Assembly: GCA_024401395.1 (NCBI GenBank)
Contig: JAKSLD010000029.1
Coordinates: forward strand, 1 to 35,476
Source: Bacteroidales bacterium
GTDB lineage: Bacteria > Bacteroidota > Bacteroidia > Bacteroidales > Marinilabiliaceae
DNA: 35,476 bases
Direction: 5' to 3'
The notes beneath the pieces are model-generated. The model was given only the letters and a program-made list of their open reading frames with translations, had not been told where the DNA came from and ran no database searches. A program made the position numbers and the translations under genes. Below, piece by piece: positions 8,178 to 14,936 of the stretch. The first letter of the stretch is position 1. Every line of letters begins with the position of its first letter.

Positions 8178-9355
8178 AATGATTTTCTTTTAAACGAAAT
8201 TAACAATTCATGAACATCCAGCTTATAATCATCATTTCTTCCCATCTTCATGTGGGTATAGTCGCGACTACGAACGTTTATAATGTATCTATCACCCAGA
8301 CACTGATTAGCAATAGCCAATACCTGTTCTTGTGATAACATGGCGTTGTCGCTATAACTCAGTAGCAAGTGGCATTTCTTTTCGTCTATAGACTTAAAAA
8401 GTCTATGGAATGCAGAATGCACATTCCTATTTTGATCAAAAGGAGATTGGTATCTATCTTCTCTATACCGACCTTTGTATGCTACCTTAGGATTATCATA
8501 CTTAACTAACGTTTCTAAAGCATGATAGAATCTTGAATAGTGAACCGCAGAGTATGGAGGGTCTGCATAAACCAAAGTTCCTTCTGGTAATGTTTCTATG
8601 CAATCAATATAATCCAAAGTGCATGTCCTATGTTCATGCTCGCATGGTGGAATTTTATTGAGCAGTTCATTTAATTTCTTCCGAAACAAATCTGGTACAC
8701 TCTTTAGTCTGTACATCAATATGCTCTTGTAGTTTTTGGGTGTTAGCGTTCGATACTGAGCAAAATGTCCCGTACTTTGAGTACTATATGACATTGCATA
8801 TATCAATGCAGAGATTATGACAGGGTATAAATTTGTATCTGATTTTTGCTCAGCAACGCAGCGAATAGCGTCTATCCATTTGCACTGCTCGTATGACCAA
8901 TATGTTCCCGAATATGATTTCTTGAAGAAAGAGAATCCATCATCAAACTCCTCTTGTATCAACGCCATTTGGTAGTTTTCCAATCTTTCCATTTCAGCAA
9001 AAGAAATCTCTTCTTTGTATTCAAATATATATTGGGGATATCTTTGATCCACTTCTTCCACAATCTCTATTGCCTCTTTGCATATTTCATCTATCAAAGT
9101 CGCGACATTGTTGTATGTAGAGTAATCGGTCAAATATGTCTCCGCAAAAATCGACGAGTACTGTTGTATGTCATTGCTTATAATGTGATACTTATCAGAA
9201 AAAGCAAATGCCACAATTGCTGTACCAGCAAACAGATCGCAGAAAGTGTTCGCCGTTATTTGCATATCTTCAATTGCGGAGTTTATGTCATTCAAAATAT
9301 CCCTCTTTCCTCCCATATACTTAAGAATATGAGGAATTGTATCTGGACTATACAT
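8174..9355 (-). CDS. D12-class N6-adenine DNA methyltransferase
   Basis: A 393-residue protein with the D12 (Dam-like) order of motifs. The SAM-contact motif X is KYMGGKR (residues 12-18), motif I is FCDLFAGTAIVA (Asp40-Thr45), an ISNDIQQYS turn follows, and catalytic motif IV is YADPPYSAVHYSRFYH (DPPY at 265-268), with LLLSYSDNA later. The DPPYSAVHYSRFYHALETLV form is typical of the COG3392-like branch rather than Dam itself. It should methylate adenine N6 at a site that cannot be read from sequence. It is the first gene of a three-gene operon and overlaps the ATPase by 4 bp. Likely roles are marking self DNA so that the ATPase/HNH pair spares it, or controlling the operon. The substrate motif and role are inference. 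Confidence 0.85.
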   Translation of the reverse strand: MYSPDTIPHILKYMGGKRDILNDINSAIEDMQITANTFCDLFAGTAIVAFAFSDKYHIISNDIQQYSSIFAETYLTDYSTYNNVATLIDEICKEAIEIVEEVDQRYPQYIFEYKEEISFAEMERLENYQMALIQEEFDDGFSFFKKSYSGTYWSYEQCKWIDAIRCVAEQKSDTNLYPVIISALIYAMSYSTQSTGHFAQYRTLTPKNYKSILMYRLKSVPDLFRKKLNELLNKIPPCEHEHRTCTLDYIDCIETLPEGTLVYADPPYSAVHYSRFYHALETLVKYDNPKVAYKGRYREDRYQSPFDQNRNVHSAFHRLFKSIDEKKCHLLLSYSDNAMLSQEQVLAIANQCLGDRYIINVRSRDYTHMKMGRNDDYKLDVHELLISFKRKSL

Positions 9356-9445
9356 TTCTGTTAATGAGCATTTATCATCAGTTAGTCTGAATTCTAATTC
9401 ATTTGAACTTGTGAAGGTAAAAACTTTATATCAACATAGCAAGAA

Positions 9446-9685
9446 TTAGGGTGTTAAAGTATCTAATGATGATGATTTGTATGGAAAATCGGCATCTTGG
9501 ATATTCGTTATTCCTTTGTTTAAATCTGATGTCATTTTGCCGTTGGCATTGTAGCTATACTCCGTTGCAGTATAATTGACTTCATGTTGCTGTGTCTTAC
9601 CATCAATTGCTCCTTGCATAGTGGCTGTCGAAAATTTTGCGACAACCACAGAGTCCTCTAGTTCTGCTGAAAGTGGAACACGCAT
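9446..9685 (-). pseudogene. RHS gene fragment (scar), second copy
   Basis: A 79-codon open frame whose second half (TATEYSYNANGKMTSDLNKG, then ITNIQ) is plainly the RHS segment ATEYTYDANGNMTSDLNKGI. The first half (DSVVVAKFSTATMQGAIDGK) is a diverged version of the preceding stretch. It has no signal peptide, no upstream YD repeats and ends abruptly at SSSLDTLTP. At the DNA level 9490-9570 matches the RHS gene around 3000-3075, the same part from which the scar at 5482-5548 derives. It lies 90 bp upstream of the methyltransferase, so the defence operon sits between two same-orientation RHS remnants. It is unlikely to make a functional protein. Confidence 0.75.
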
Positions 9686-9706
9686 TATTTGCGTGTTGCT
9701 TATACC

Positions 9707-10210
9707 CTAGCTGGCTAGTCGCATCGCTTTTTCATATTTTTCTCCTATATCGCCGAATTTCTTATATAAGAATGCCCGCTCTCTGCTTTCTCTCGTCCTG
9801 ATACTCAGCGCCTTCATCTCTTTTCCTCTCTCCTCAGAACCTAGCTTCAACACTCTCTCCTCTCTTTCTGTCATCGCTTCACCAAGCCTGCCTTCATTGT
9901 CTTTCAGAAGTCTATAATACCCCGAAACAGCCATCCTGTGCGCCCCTTTTACTTTATGTCTCTTCGCCAGCCTCTCCCAATGCCGCCTCCTGTTCCATTT
10001 GCTTAAGTCGCTGGAGGCCATCTTCTGCGCCTCTGCAAATAGGTCTCTGCAACTCCGCTGTTTCGCACTGACTTCCACTGCCAGTAACTTGAATCTCCCA
10101 TAGTAGCGCTTTATAAACACACTCCTCCCCGTCTCTCTTGCCCTCGATTCTCTCCTAGCCGCCTCTCGGGCAACCGTAATGCATTTGTGTCTGATTTCTA
10201 CTCTTGCCAT
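9707..10210 (-). CDS. Hypothetical small basic protein
   Basis: A 167-residue protein very rich in Arg, Lys, Glu and Ala, with no signal peptide and no membrane segment. It is probably all alpha-helical: VAREAARRESRARETGRSVF, KWNRRRHWERLAKRHKV, EREERVLKLGSEERGKEMKA. I do not recognise the family. Its composition would fit a nucleic-acid-binding or coiled-coil protein. Its base composition is visibly richer in G+C than the AT-rich neighbours to its left. It stands alone, 22 bp beyond the RHS remnant and upstream of nothing obvious, at the right edge of the accessory region. Candidates include a mobile-element accessory protein or a leftover of another RHS-associated cassette. No function is claimed. 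Confidence 0.6.
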   Translation of the reverse strand: MARVEIRHKCITVAREAARRESRARETGRSVFIKRYYGRFKLLAVEVSAKQRSCRDLFAEAQKMASSDLSKWNRRRHWERLAKRHKVKGAHRMAVSGYYRLLKDNEGRLGEAMTEREERVLKLGSEERGKEMKALSIRTRESRERAFLYKKFGDIGEKYEKAMRLAS

Positions 10211-10307
10211 ATAGATTTAGTTAATAACTCTGGTTTCGCTTGATTTATTTCCAAAGATACAACCCCCTTACGAACTCTATCTTCGCGACTTCTATGAAAA
10301 ACAATGG

Positions 10308-10360
10308 CATCCCGATTCCTCCACACACGCATTAATATAAATAAGAAAGGAACCGGGATG
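10308..10360. repeat. Imperfect inverted repeat in the 10211-10699 gap
   Basis: The arms CATCCCGATTCCT (10308-10320) and AGGAACCGGGATG (10348-10360) pair over 13 bp with one mismatch, around a 27-nt AT-rich spacer. There is no T-run on either side that would make it a convincing intrinsic terminator. The rest of this 489-bp gap is AT-rich. An in-frame extension of the following gene (from 10517) crosses it, but reads like untranslated sequence. Confidence 0.4.
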
Positions 10361-10699
10361 TCTTCACAAATAATTTATACAAAGATGATTAGAGGTATCA
10401 ATAGTCTGTTTCTTAGCCTCTTATATAGGGATAATAATTAATATATTCGTATAAAATCACTTCTACATCTCTTTTTCGGGTGCAAATATAACAAATATAA
10501 TATCAACATAGTAATATTGAACAGATTTCTTTCCAAATATATTAATCACTACTCAACAATATACGTTTTGTTAAAAATCACAACAACTAATTCAACATAT
10601 ATCAAGTTCTTTTCACACGCCGACTCGCTTCTTAAAAAACTGAAACTCTTTTCGTTATTCTTCGTAACAAATAGCATAATAACCTTTAACATCAGAATT

Positions 10700-11695
10700 A
10701 TGGACGCAAAAGTAAAAGTTCATGGTAGAGCTCAGAGCCGAACAGTCCTTGGTATGGTGAACGCATATCTCGAGATGAACCCTGACACTACCCTCGAAAA
10801 ACTTAATGAGGCGTTTCCTGCAACACTACACAGTAGCAAGAAGGATTCATTGTTCGCCGACCCTGCTCAGGTCGTAAAAGAGGGCAAGGAAAAGGATTAT
10901 TTCGAACACCAGGACGAGCAGGTTGTCCTCCCAGACGGCACAGTTTTGGCTATGCTCGAAAAATGGGTAAAAGAGGATTACGACAAAGCTGTTGAGCACG
11001 CTAAGCAATACGGCATCGTCTGCGACCTCGAAATGACCGACTCTTTCGAACGTGGCGGTTACACTCTCGAGTGGCTCATCGAAAAACCAGCCGCTAAAAC
11101 CAAGAAGAAATGCGAAGATTGCTCTTTCAAGTCTTGGCTTAAGTCGCTTATCCTCCTCGCTATCCTCCTCCTCCTCGCTTTCCTCCTCTGCAAATTCTGC
11201 TCTAAGGATTGCGGTTGCGATAAGGTAGATCCTGTTCAAAAAGCTACTGAGCAGGTCGCTGATAATAGCGCTAGCCAAAACGCGCTCTCTGCCGAGGAAC
11301 TCGCAGCTCAGAAGGCTCAGGAAGAGGCCGACCGTAAGGCTAAGGAGGCAGCAGAGAAAACTGCAGCCCTCAAGAAGGCTATCGAAGGCGGTATCATCAA
11401 ATACAAGAAGTCTAGCGCAGATCTTACTGCCGATTCTGACGACACAATCAATACTATAGCTGAGTTCCTTAAGGCTAACCCTAATAGCACTCTCGAGGTT
11501 ATCGGTCACGCTTCTCCAGAGGGTCCAGCTGAGTATAATCAGATCCTCTCTGAAAAACGTGCTCAGGCAGTAGTAAACGCTCTCATCAAGAAGGGTATCC
11601 CTGCTTCTCAGCTCGAGGCTAGAGGCGTTGGAGCTTCTCAGCAAATCGCTGGCGGCGACGAGGGTAACCGTAGCGTTGAATTCCGCATCAAGTAA
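10700..11695 (+). CDS. Membrane-anchored OmpA-domain protein with N-terminal cytoplasmic domain
   Basis: From the ATG at 10700 it has 331 residues. The longer frame from 10517 adds 61 residues with AT-rich, Asn/Ile-rich, non-conserved character, and codon bias changes sharply at MDAKVKVHGR, so I chose the shorter start. Layout: a folded N-terminal domain (residues 1-130), a Cys-flanked transmembrane helix (CEDCSFKSWLKSLILLAILL, ~146-165, then CKFCSKDCGC), an Ala/Glu/Lys coiled segment (195-227) and an OmpA C-terminal domain (231-331). The OmpA domain shows LEVIGHASPEG, YNQILSEKRAQAVVNAL and GNRSVEF. OmpA domains bind peptidoglycan. The usual Asp after GH(T) is replaced by Ser-Pro-Glu. The topology predicts an inner-membrane protein linking a cytoplasmic domain to the wall. 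A strong terminator follows. Confidence 0.85.
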   Translation: MDAKVKVHGRAQSRTVLGMVNAYLEMNPDTTLEKLNEAFPATLHSSKKDSLFADPAQVVKEGKEKDYFEHQDEQVVLPDGTVLAMLEKWVKEDYDKAVEHAKQYGIVCDLEMTDSFERGGYTLEWLIEKPAAKTKKKCEDCSFKSWLKSLILLAILLLLAFLLCKFCSKDCGCDKVDPVQKATEQVADNSASQNALSAEELAAQKAQEEADRKAKEAAEKTAALKKAIEGGIIKYKKSSADLTADSDDTINTIAEFLKANPNSTLEVIGHASPEGPAEYNQILSEKRAQAVVNALIKKGIPASQLEARGVGASQQIAGGDEGNRSVEFRIK

Positions 11696-11724
11696 ACTGA
11701 TCTTTTTCAGTTACAACCCTTATA

Positions 11725-11764
11725 AAAGAGGCTGTGTCATTATAACGACACAGCCTCTTTTTTT
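11725..11764 (+). terminator. Rho-independent terminator after the OmpA-domain gene
   Basis: A perfect 14-bp stem, AAAGAGGCTGTGTC (11725-11738) with GACACAGCCTCTTT (11747-11760), around an 8-nt loop, followed by T residues on the plus strand. Confidence 0.93.
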
Positions 11765-11776
11765 ACCCTCACCATT

Positions 11777-11814
11777 AAAAAAAATTGCGAGCAACAAGGC
11801 ACTTCCCTTATACT
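11777..11814. repeat. Dispersed intergenic repeat, copy A
   Basis: The block AAAAATTGCGAGCAACAAGG followed by (C/G)-ACTTC-CTT-TACTA recurs at 16275-16312 with a few changes. Both copies lie downstream of plus-strand genes in intergenic DNA. No coding potential is seen. Confidence 0.6.
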
Positions 11815-11835
11815 ACAAAGGGACTACAAAGGACT

Positions 11836-12015
11836 CTTAAAGCACCTCAACACCTACCCCGTAAGAGTAATTGAGAATATCCTCGTAGTCGGTGGTTTAC
11901 GAAAGCGACCCATAGGGAGCGGCTGTAAACTTCCGACGGAGGGGATATCCTCAATTACTCTTCTCCTAAAAGCGTACCCTTAAAGCACCTATACGCCTAC
12001 CCCGTAAGAGTAATT
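11836..12015. repeat. Direct repeat pair flanking the long hairpin
   Basis: Two 37-bp copies (11836-11872 and 11979-12015) are identical at 34 positions. Each reads CTTAAAGCACCT, five variable bases, then CTACCCCGTAAGAGTAATT. The second half of the first copy is also the left arm of the hairpin at 11863-11962. Together they form a compact repeat-hairpin-repeat unit in the gap 11696-12056. Confidence 0.7.
11863..11962. other. Nested ~100-nt hairpin element (candidate RNA or MITE-like repeat)
   Basis: The outer arms AAGAGTAATTGAGAATATCC and GGATATCCTCAATTACTCTT pair over 20 bp with one mismatch. Inside, GTCGG/CCGAC (11888-11892, 11933-11937), GTTTAC/GTAAAC (11895-11900, 11925-11930), AGC/GCT and CCC-ATA-GGG nest in order. 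The strand is unknown because the element is nearly symmetric. It lies between the ends of two convergent genes. Confidence 0.65.
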
Positions 12016-12031
12016 AACCTCACCCCCACGA

Positions 12032-12068
12032 AGAATTAGGAATTACTAATTAGGAATTAGGAATTATT
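12032..12068. repeat. Short TTAGGAATTAGGAATTA repeat
   Basis: Tandem copies of the decamer-like word ATTAGGAATT run through the stop region of the EI24-like gene. The same word pair appears at about 23281-23296, again next to the 3' end of a minus-strand gene. Confidence 0.5.
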
Positions 12069-12806
12069 CAGCACACTCCTTAGCGCCGCTATCTCCATTA
12101 CCGGCGCTAGCAATATGGCTAGATACGACCCTACAAATGGCACAAGTAGTATCACAGCAAAGGGCAACCCAATACCGCATAGCATGAATTTATTCTGCGA
12201 CCCGTAACGGACACTCTGCCCGACACTCATCCCTTTCAGCTCCATAGTGTAGTCTGCCATGGAAACAGCATAATAATACGCATTTACTGCAACAATAATC
12301 ACAGGAACTAATGGCGATAAAAATGTCACAAAAAAACCGACAATATAGACCACTATCCAAATCAATAGCTGAATGCCGAAATTTCTCAGGGCAAATAGCA
12401 CTCCCCTACCAATGGAATCAACCAATGGCAACTCTTTGGGCTTTTCTCCCATCTCTATCTCATACGCTTTCTTGGCTACATTGCTGAAAACGGGACTTGA
12501 CAATATCAATACTATCGTACCGTTGATTAAATGGAACAATAGAAAACTTGCCACAAATAGCAATCCGCCAGCTAACCAACGTAATATCGTAGACATCCAC
12601 GATGGGAAAGCAAAATTCTCAAACAGGGTGTCTAATTCTCCTCCGACATACTCCATGGCTTGGGATATGCCATATCCATACAACACGGAAAATAATACCG
12701 CTACCCCAAGCATCCACAGATATACACTCGTCATGCCATTACGACGCATATAGCCTATTGAAGAGGTAAAATACCGCAACCCTGTGAAAAAATCTCCTAA
12801 GTTCAT
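12057..12806 (-). CDS. EI24/CysZ-like integral membrane protein
   Basis: A 249-residue membrane protein with about five to six hydrophobic segments (for example VYLWMLGVAVLFSVLYGYGI, LLFVASFLLFHLINGTIVLI, IQLLIWIVVYIVGFFVTFL, FAVILLVPFVGSYLAILLAP). The pattern LILSSPVFSNVAKKAYEIEM, the run of residues YYYAVSMADYTMELKGMS and the ending SYLAILLAPVMEIAALRSVL are typical of the EI24 domain, which includes bacterial CysZ sulfate permeases. No cysteine-biosynthesis gene is nearby, so sulfate transport is not supported by context and I give no gene symbol. The gene stands alone: the pseudouridine synthase gene upstream ends in its own terminator (12960-12997). It converges on the plus-strand OmpA-domain gene. 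Confidence 0.8.
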   Translation of the reverse strand: MNLGDFFTGLRYFTSSIGYMRRNGMTSVYLWMLGVAVLFSVLYGYGISQAMEYVGGELDTLFENFAFPSWMSTILRWLAGGLLFVASFLLFHLINGTIVLILSSPVFSNVAKKAYEIEMGEKPKELPLVDSIGRGVLFALRNFGIQLLIWIVVYIVGFFVTFLSPLVPVIIVAVNAYYYAVSMADYTMELKGMSVGQSVRYGSQNKFMLCGIGLPFAVILLVPFVGSYLAILLAPVMEIAALRSVLNNS

Positions 12807-12959
12807 ATCTCAACCGCCAATAAATAGTTAATTCAACTCGAAAACTGCCTACTCTAGTAAATAGGATTACCCAAAGTTAATCAAAAAAGTCAATTACTCA
12901 CTCTCATACCTATAATTGACCTCTGCCTCCTCAAGACAACACTAGCATATACCTATATA

Positions 12960-12997
12960 TAAAAAAGGAGGAATAAGTCCTGAAACTTATCCCTCCT
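12960..12997 (-). terminator. Rho-independent terminator of the pseudouridine synthase gene
   Basis: On the minus strand the stem AGGAGGGATAAGT / ACTTATTCCTCCT pairs with one mismatch around a 6-nt loop and is followed by a run of T (12960-12965). It starts 23 bp past the stop codon. Confidence 0.85.
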
Positions 12998-13019
12998 GGA
13001 TTATCCTATTGATTCTTTC

Positions 13020-14723
13020 TTACTTCAAGAAACCAGCGCGAAGCTTGTTGAGCTCAACCTCTGTGAGGAATCTCCAACGACCACGTGGCAACTTAAGCTT
13101 TGTAAGACCTGCAAAGTATACACGGTCAAGCTTAACTACATCATAGCCGAAGTACTCAAACATACGACGTACAATGCGGTTCTTACCTGAGTGAAGCTGA
13201 ATACCAACTTGTGTGCGGTCTGAACCATCAACATAACGAACGTCATCTGCCATAATGAAACCATCCTCAAGTGTGAAGCCCTTCATCATTGCTGCCATAT
13301 CTTCCTCTGCTACTGGTCTGTCAAGGAATGCATGGTAAATCTTTCTGATGCCATAACGTGGGTGAATCAAATGCTCTGTAAGCTCACCGTCGTTCGTCAT
13401 AAGAAGAACACCTGTTGTATTGCGGTCAAGACGACCTACTGGATAAATGCGCTCCTCACAAGCATCCTTGACAAGATCCATTACTGTTCTGCGCTCCTCT
13501 GGATCGTCAGTCGTAGTAACACAATCTTTTGGCTTGTTCAAAAGTACATATACCTTGCGCTCTGCTGTAAGCTCACGACCGTCATACTCAATATGGTCTG
13601 TCTTCTTTACCTGTACACCCATCTCTGTGATGACCTGACCGTTTACTGTAACCTTACCTGCCTTGATAAGCTCATCAGCCTCACGACGGCTGCATACACC
13701 ACTCATGGCAATGAAACGGTTAAGACGAAGTGTCTCAAGTGTATGTGGAATAGATGTTGTGTCGATCTCAACTTCCTCAACTGGCATGTTGTTGATCATT
13801 GTCTCATCTATCTCCTGCTCGAAGAAATCATTCTTGATTATGCTCTTGTCTCTCTTTGGCTTTGGAGCGGCCTTCTTCTTCATTGGCTTTTGTGGACCAC
13901 GACCCATTGGCTTGCGATTGCCGCCTCGGTTGTTGTTTGGTCTGCCATATCCACCACCATTGTTTGTGCGTGGACGGAATGCTGGACGGTTGTTGAAACC
14001 TCCCTGCTGACCTCCCTCTTCTGAGTTGCCGTTGTAGCCCTCAAATGAATTGTACTGGTCATTGCTGCCCTCCTGATTGTATCTAGGACGGAACGCACGC
14101 TGCTGACCACCATTGTTATAACCGTTGTTATAGCCTCCCTGCTGACGACCATAACCGCCATTGTTGTAGCCACCGTTATTGTAGCCTCCCTGACGATTGT
14201 TGCTGTAGCCACCACGGTTATTGTTATATGAAGGACGCGAATTGTAGCTGCCTCCGTTGTCTTCGCTGTTGTAACGTGGACGGAATGCTCGCTGTGGCTG
14301 ATCCGCATCTTGATTTACTCTTGGACGGAATGCACGCTGTGGCTGCGATTCGCTGCTGTTCTCGTCATAACTGCTGCCGTTGTAACGTGGACGGAACGCA
14401 CGCTGTGGCTGTGAACCATTCTCATCGTAATTGCTGCTGCTGTTGTAACGAGGACGGAATGCACGTTGTGGCTGGTCTGAATCAACTGATCTGTTGATAC
14501 GAGGACGGAATGCACGCTGTGGCTGTGAACCGCTGCCTTGCTCGTAATTGTTGTAACGAGGACGGAATGAACGCTGAGATTCGTCTGAATCTTGGTAACG
14601 ATCGTATCTTGGTCTTGCCTGGTATGAGCCCTCGCCTTCTCGGCGCTCACCATAGTTGGAGCTATTCTCCTCTTGACCACGATACTGCTTTGACTCTTCG
14701 TTGTCGAAAGATTGTGTATCCAT
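13020..14723 (-). CDS. RsuA/RluB-family pseudouridine synthase with long repetitive N-terminal extension
   Basis: A 567-residue protein. The C-terminal ~240 residues are a standard RsuA/RluB enzyme. They have an S4 RNA-binding domain (~331-380: RLNRFIAMSGVCSRREADEL, GKVTVNGQVI) and a catalytic domain with YPVGRLDRNTTGVLLMTNDG, Asp433 being the catalytic residue. The enzyme converts uridine to pseudouridine in ribosomal RNA; which subunit cannot be told. The first ~325 residues are disordered: eight copies of (Q)RAFRPR spaced by acidic and Asn/Ser/Gly linkers (residues 51-252), a Gly/Asn/Tyr-rich stretch (157-270), then a basic tail (KKKAAPKPKRDK). Bacteroidetes homologues often carry such tails; the role is probably RNA binding or condensation. 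The start at 14723 is the first Met of the low-complexity frame. Confidence 0.9.
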   Translation of the reverse strand: MDTQSFDNEESKQYRGQEENSSNYGERREGEGSYQARPRYDRYQDSDESQRSFRPRYNNYEQGSGSQPQRAFRPRINRSVDSDQPQRAFRPRYNSSSNYDENGSQPQRAFRPRYNGSSYDENSSESQPQRAFRPRVNQDADQPQRAFRPRYNSEDNGGSYNSRPSYNNNRGGYSNNRQGGYNNGGYNNGGYGRQQGGYNNGYNNGGQQRAFRPRYNQEGSNDQYNSFEGYNGNSEEGGQQGGFNNRPAFRPRTNNGGGYGRPNNNRGGNRKPMGRGPQKPMKKKAAPKPKRDKSIIKNDFFEQEIDETMINNMPVEEVEIDTTSIPHTLETLRLNRFIAMSGVCSRREADELIKAGKVTVNGQVITEMGVQVKKTDHIEYDGRELTAERKVYVLLNKPKDCVTTTDDPEERRTVMDLVKDACEERIYPVGRLDRNTTGVLLMTNDGELTEHLIHPRYGIRKIYHAFLDRPVAEEDMAAMMKGFTLEDGFIMADDVRYVDGSDRTQVGIQLHSGKNRIVRRMFEYFGYDVVKLDRVYFAGLTKLKLPRGRWRFLTEVELNKLRAGFLK

Positions 14724-14895
14724 GATTTTGTAAAAGTTTAAATAGTTTTGAGGTCGACTATTTACCTGTTTATATTATTAAATTGTTTATTTCGCTATAA
14801 TGTTCGTTCAATCGGCTAATACCCTTAGCCTCCTTTTTTCAGTGCAAAAATAGATATCGTAAACGAATTGACCAAATATATTTCGCAAATATTAA

Positions 14896-14903
14896 TACCT
14901 TTG
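14896..14903 (+). promoter_or_regulatory. Bacteroidetes -7 promoter element for the CobW-family gene
   Basis: TACCTTTG fits the TAnnTTTG -7 consensus and lies 34 bp upstream of the start codon at 14937, giving a leader of roughly 27 nt. A TTG-containing AT-rich stretch lies upstream. No Zur-like palindrome was recognised. Confidence 0.55.
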
Positions 14904-14936
14904 CAGTAATAAATTTTAGAACGTTCAAAGTAATAT

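Noticed and set aside
5620-9355. Ec78-type retron
   Set aside because: A PtuAB-type pair is present but no reverse transcriptase gene or msr/msd-like sequence was found on either side; a methyltransferase takes the upstream position.
10847-11644. 265-codon open frame antisense to the OmpA-domain gene
   Set aside because: Shadow of a highly biased gene; its translation is Leu/Ser-rich without recognisable features.
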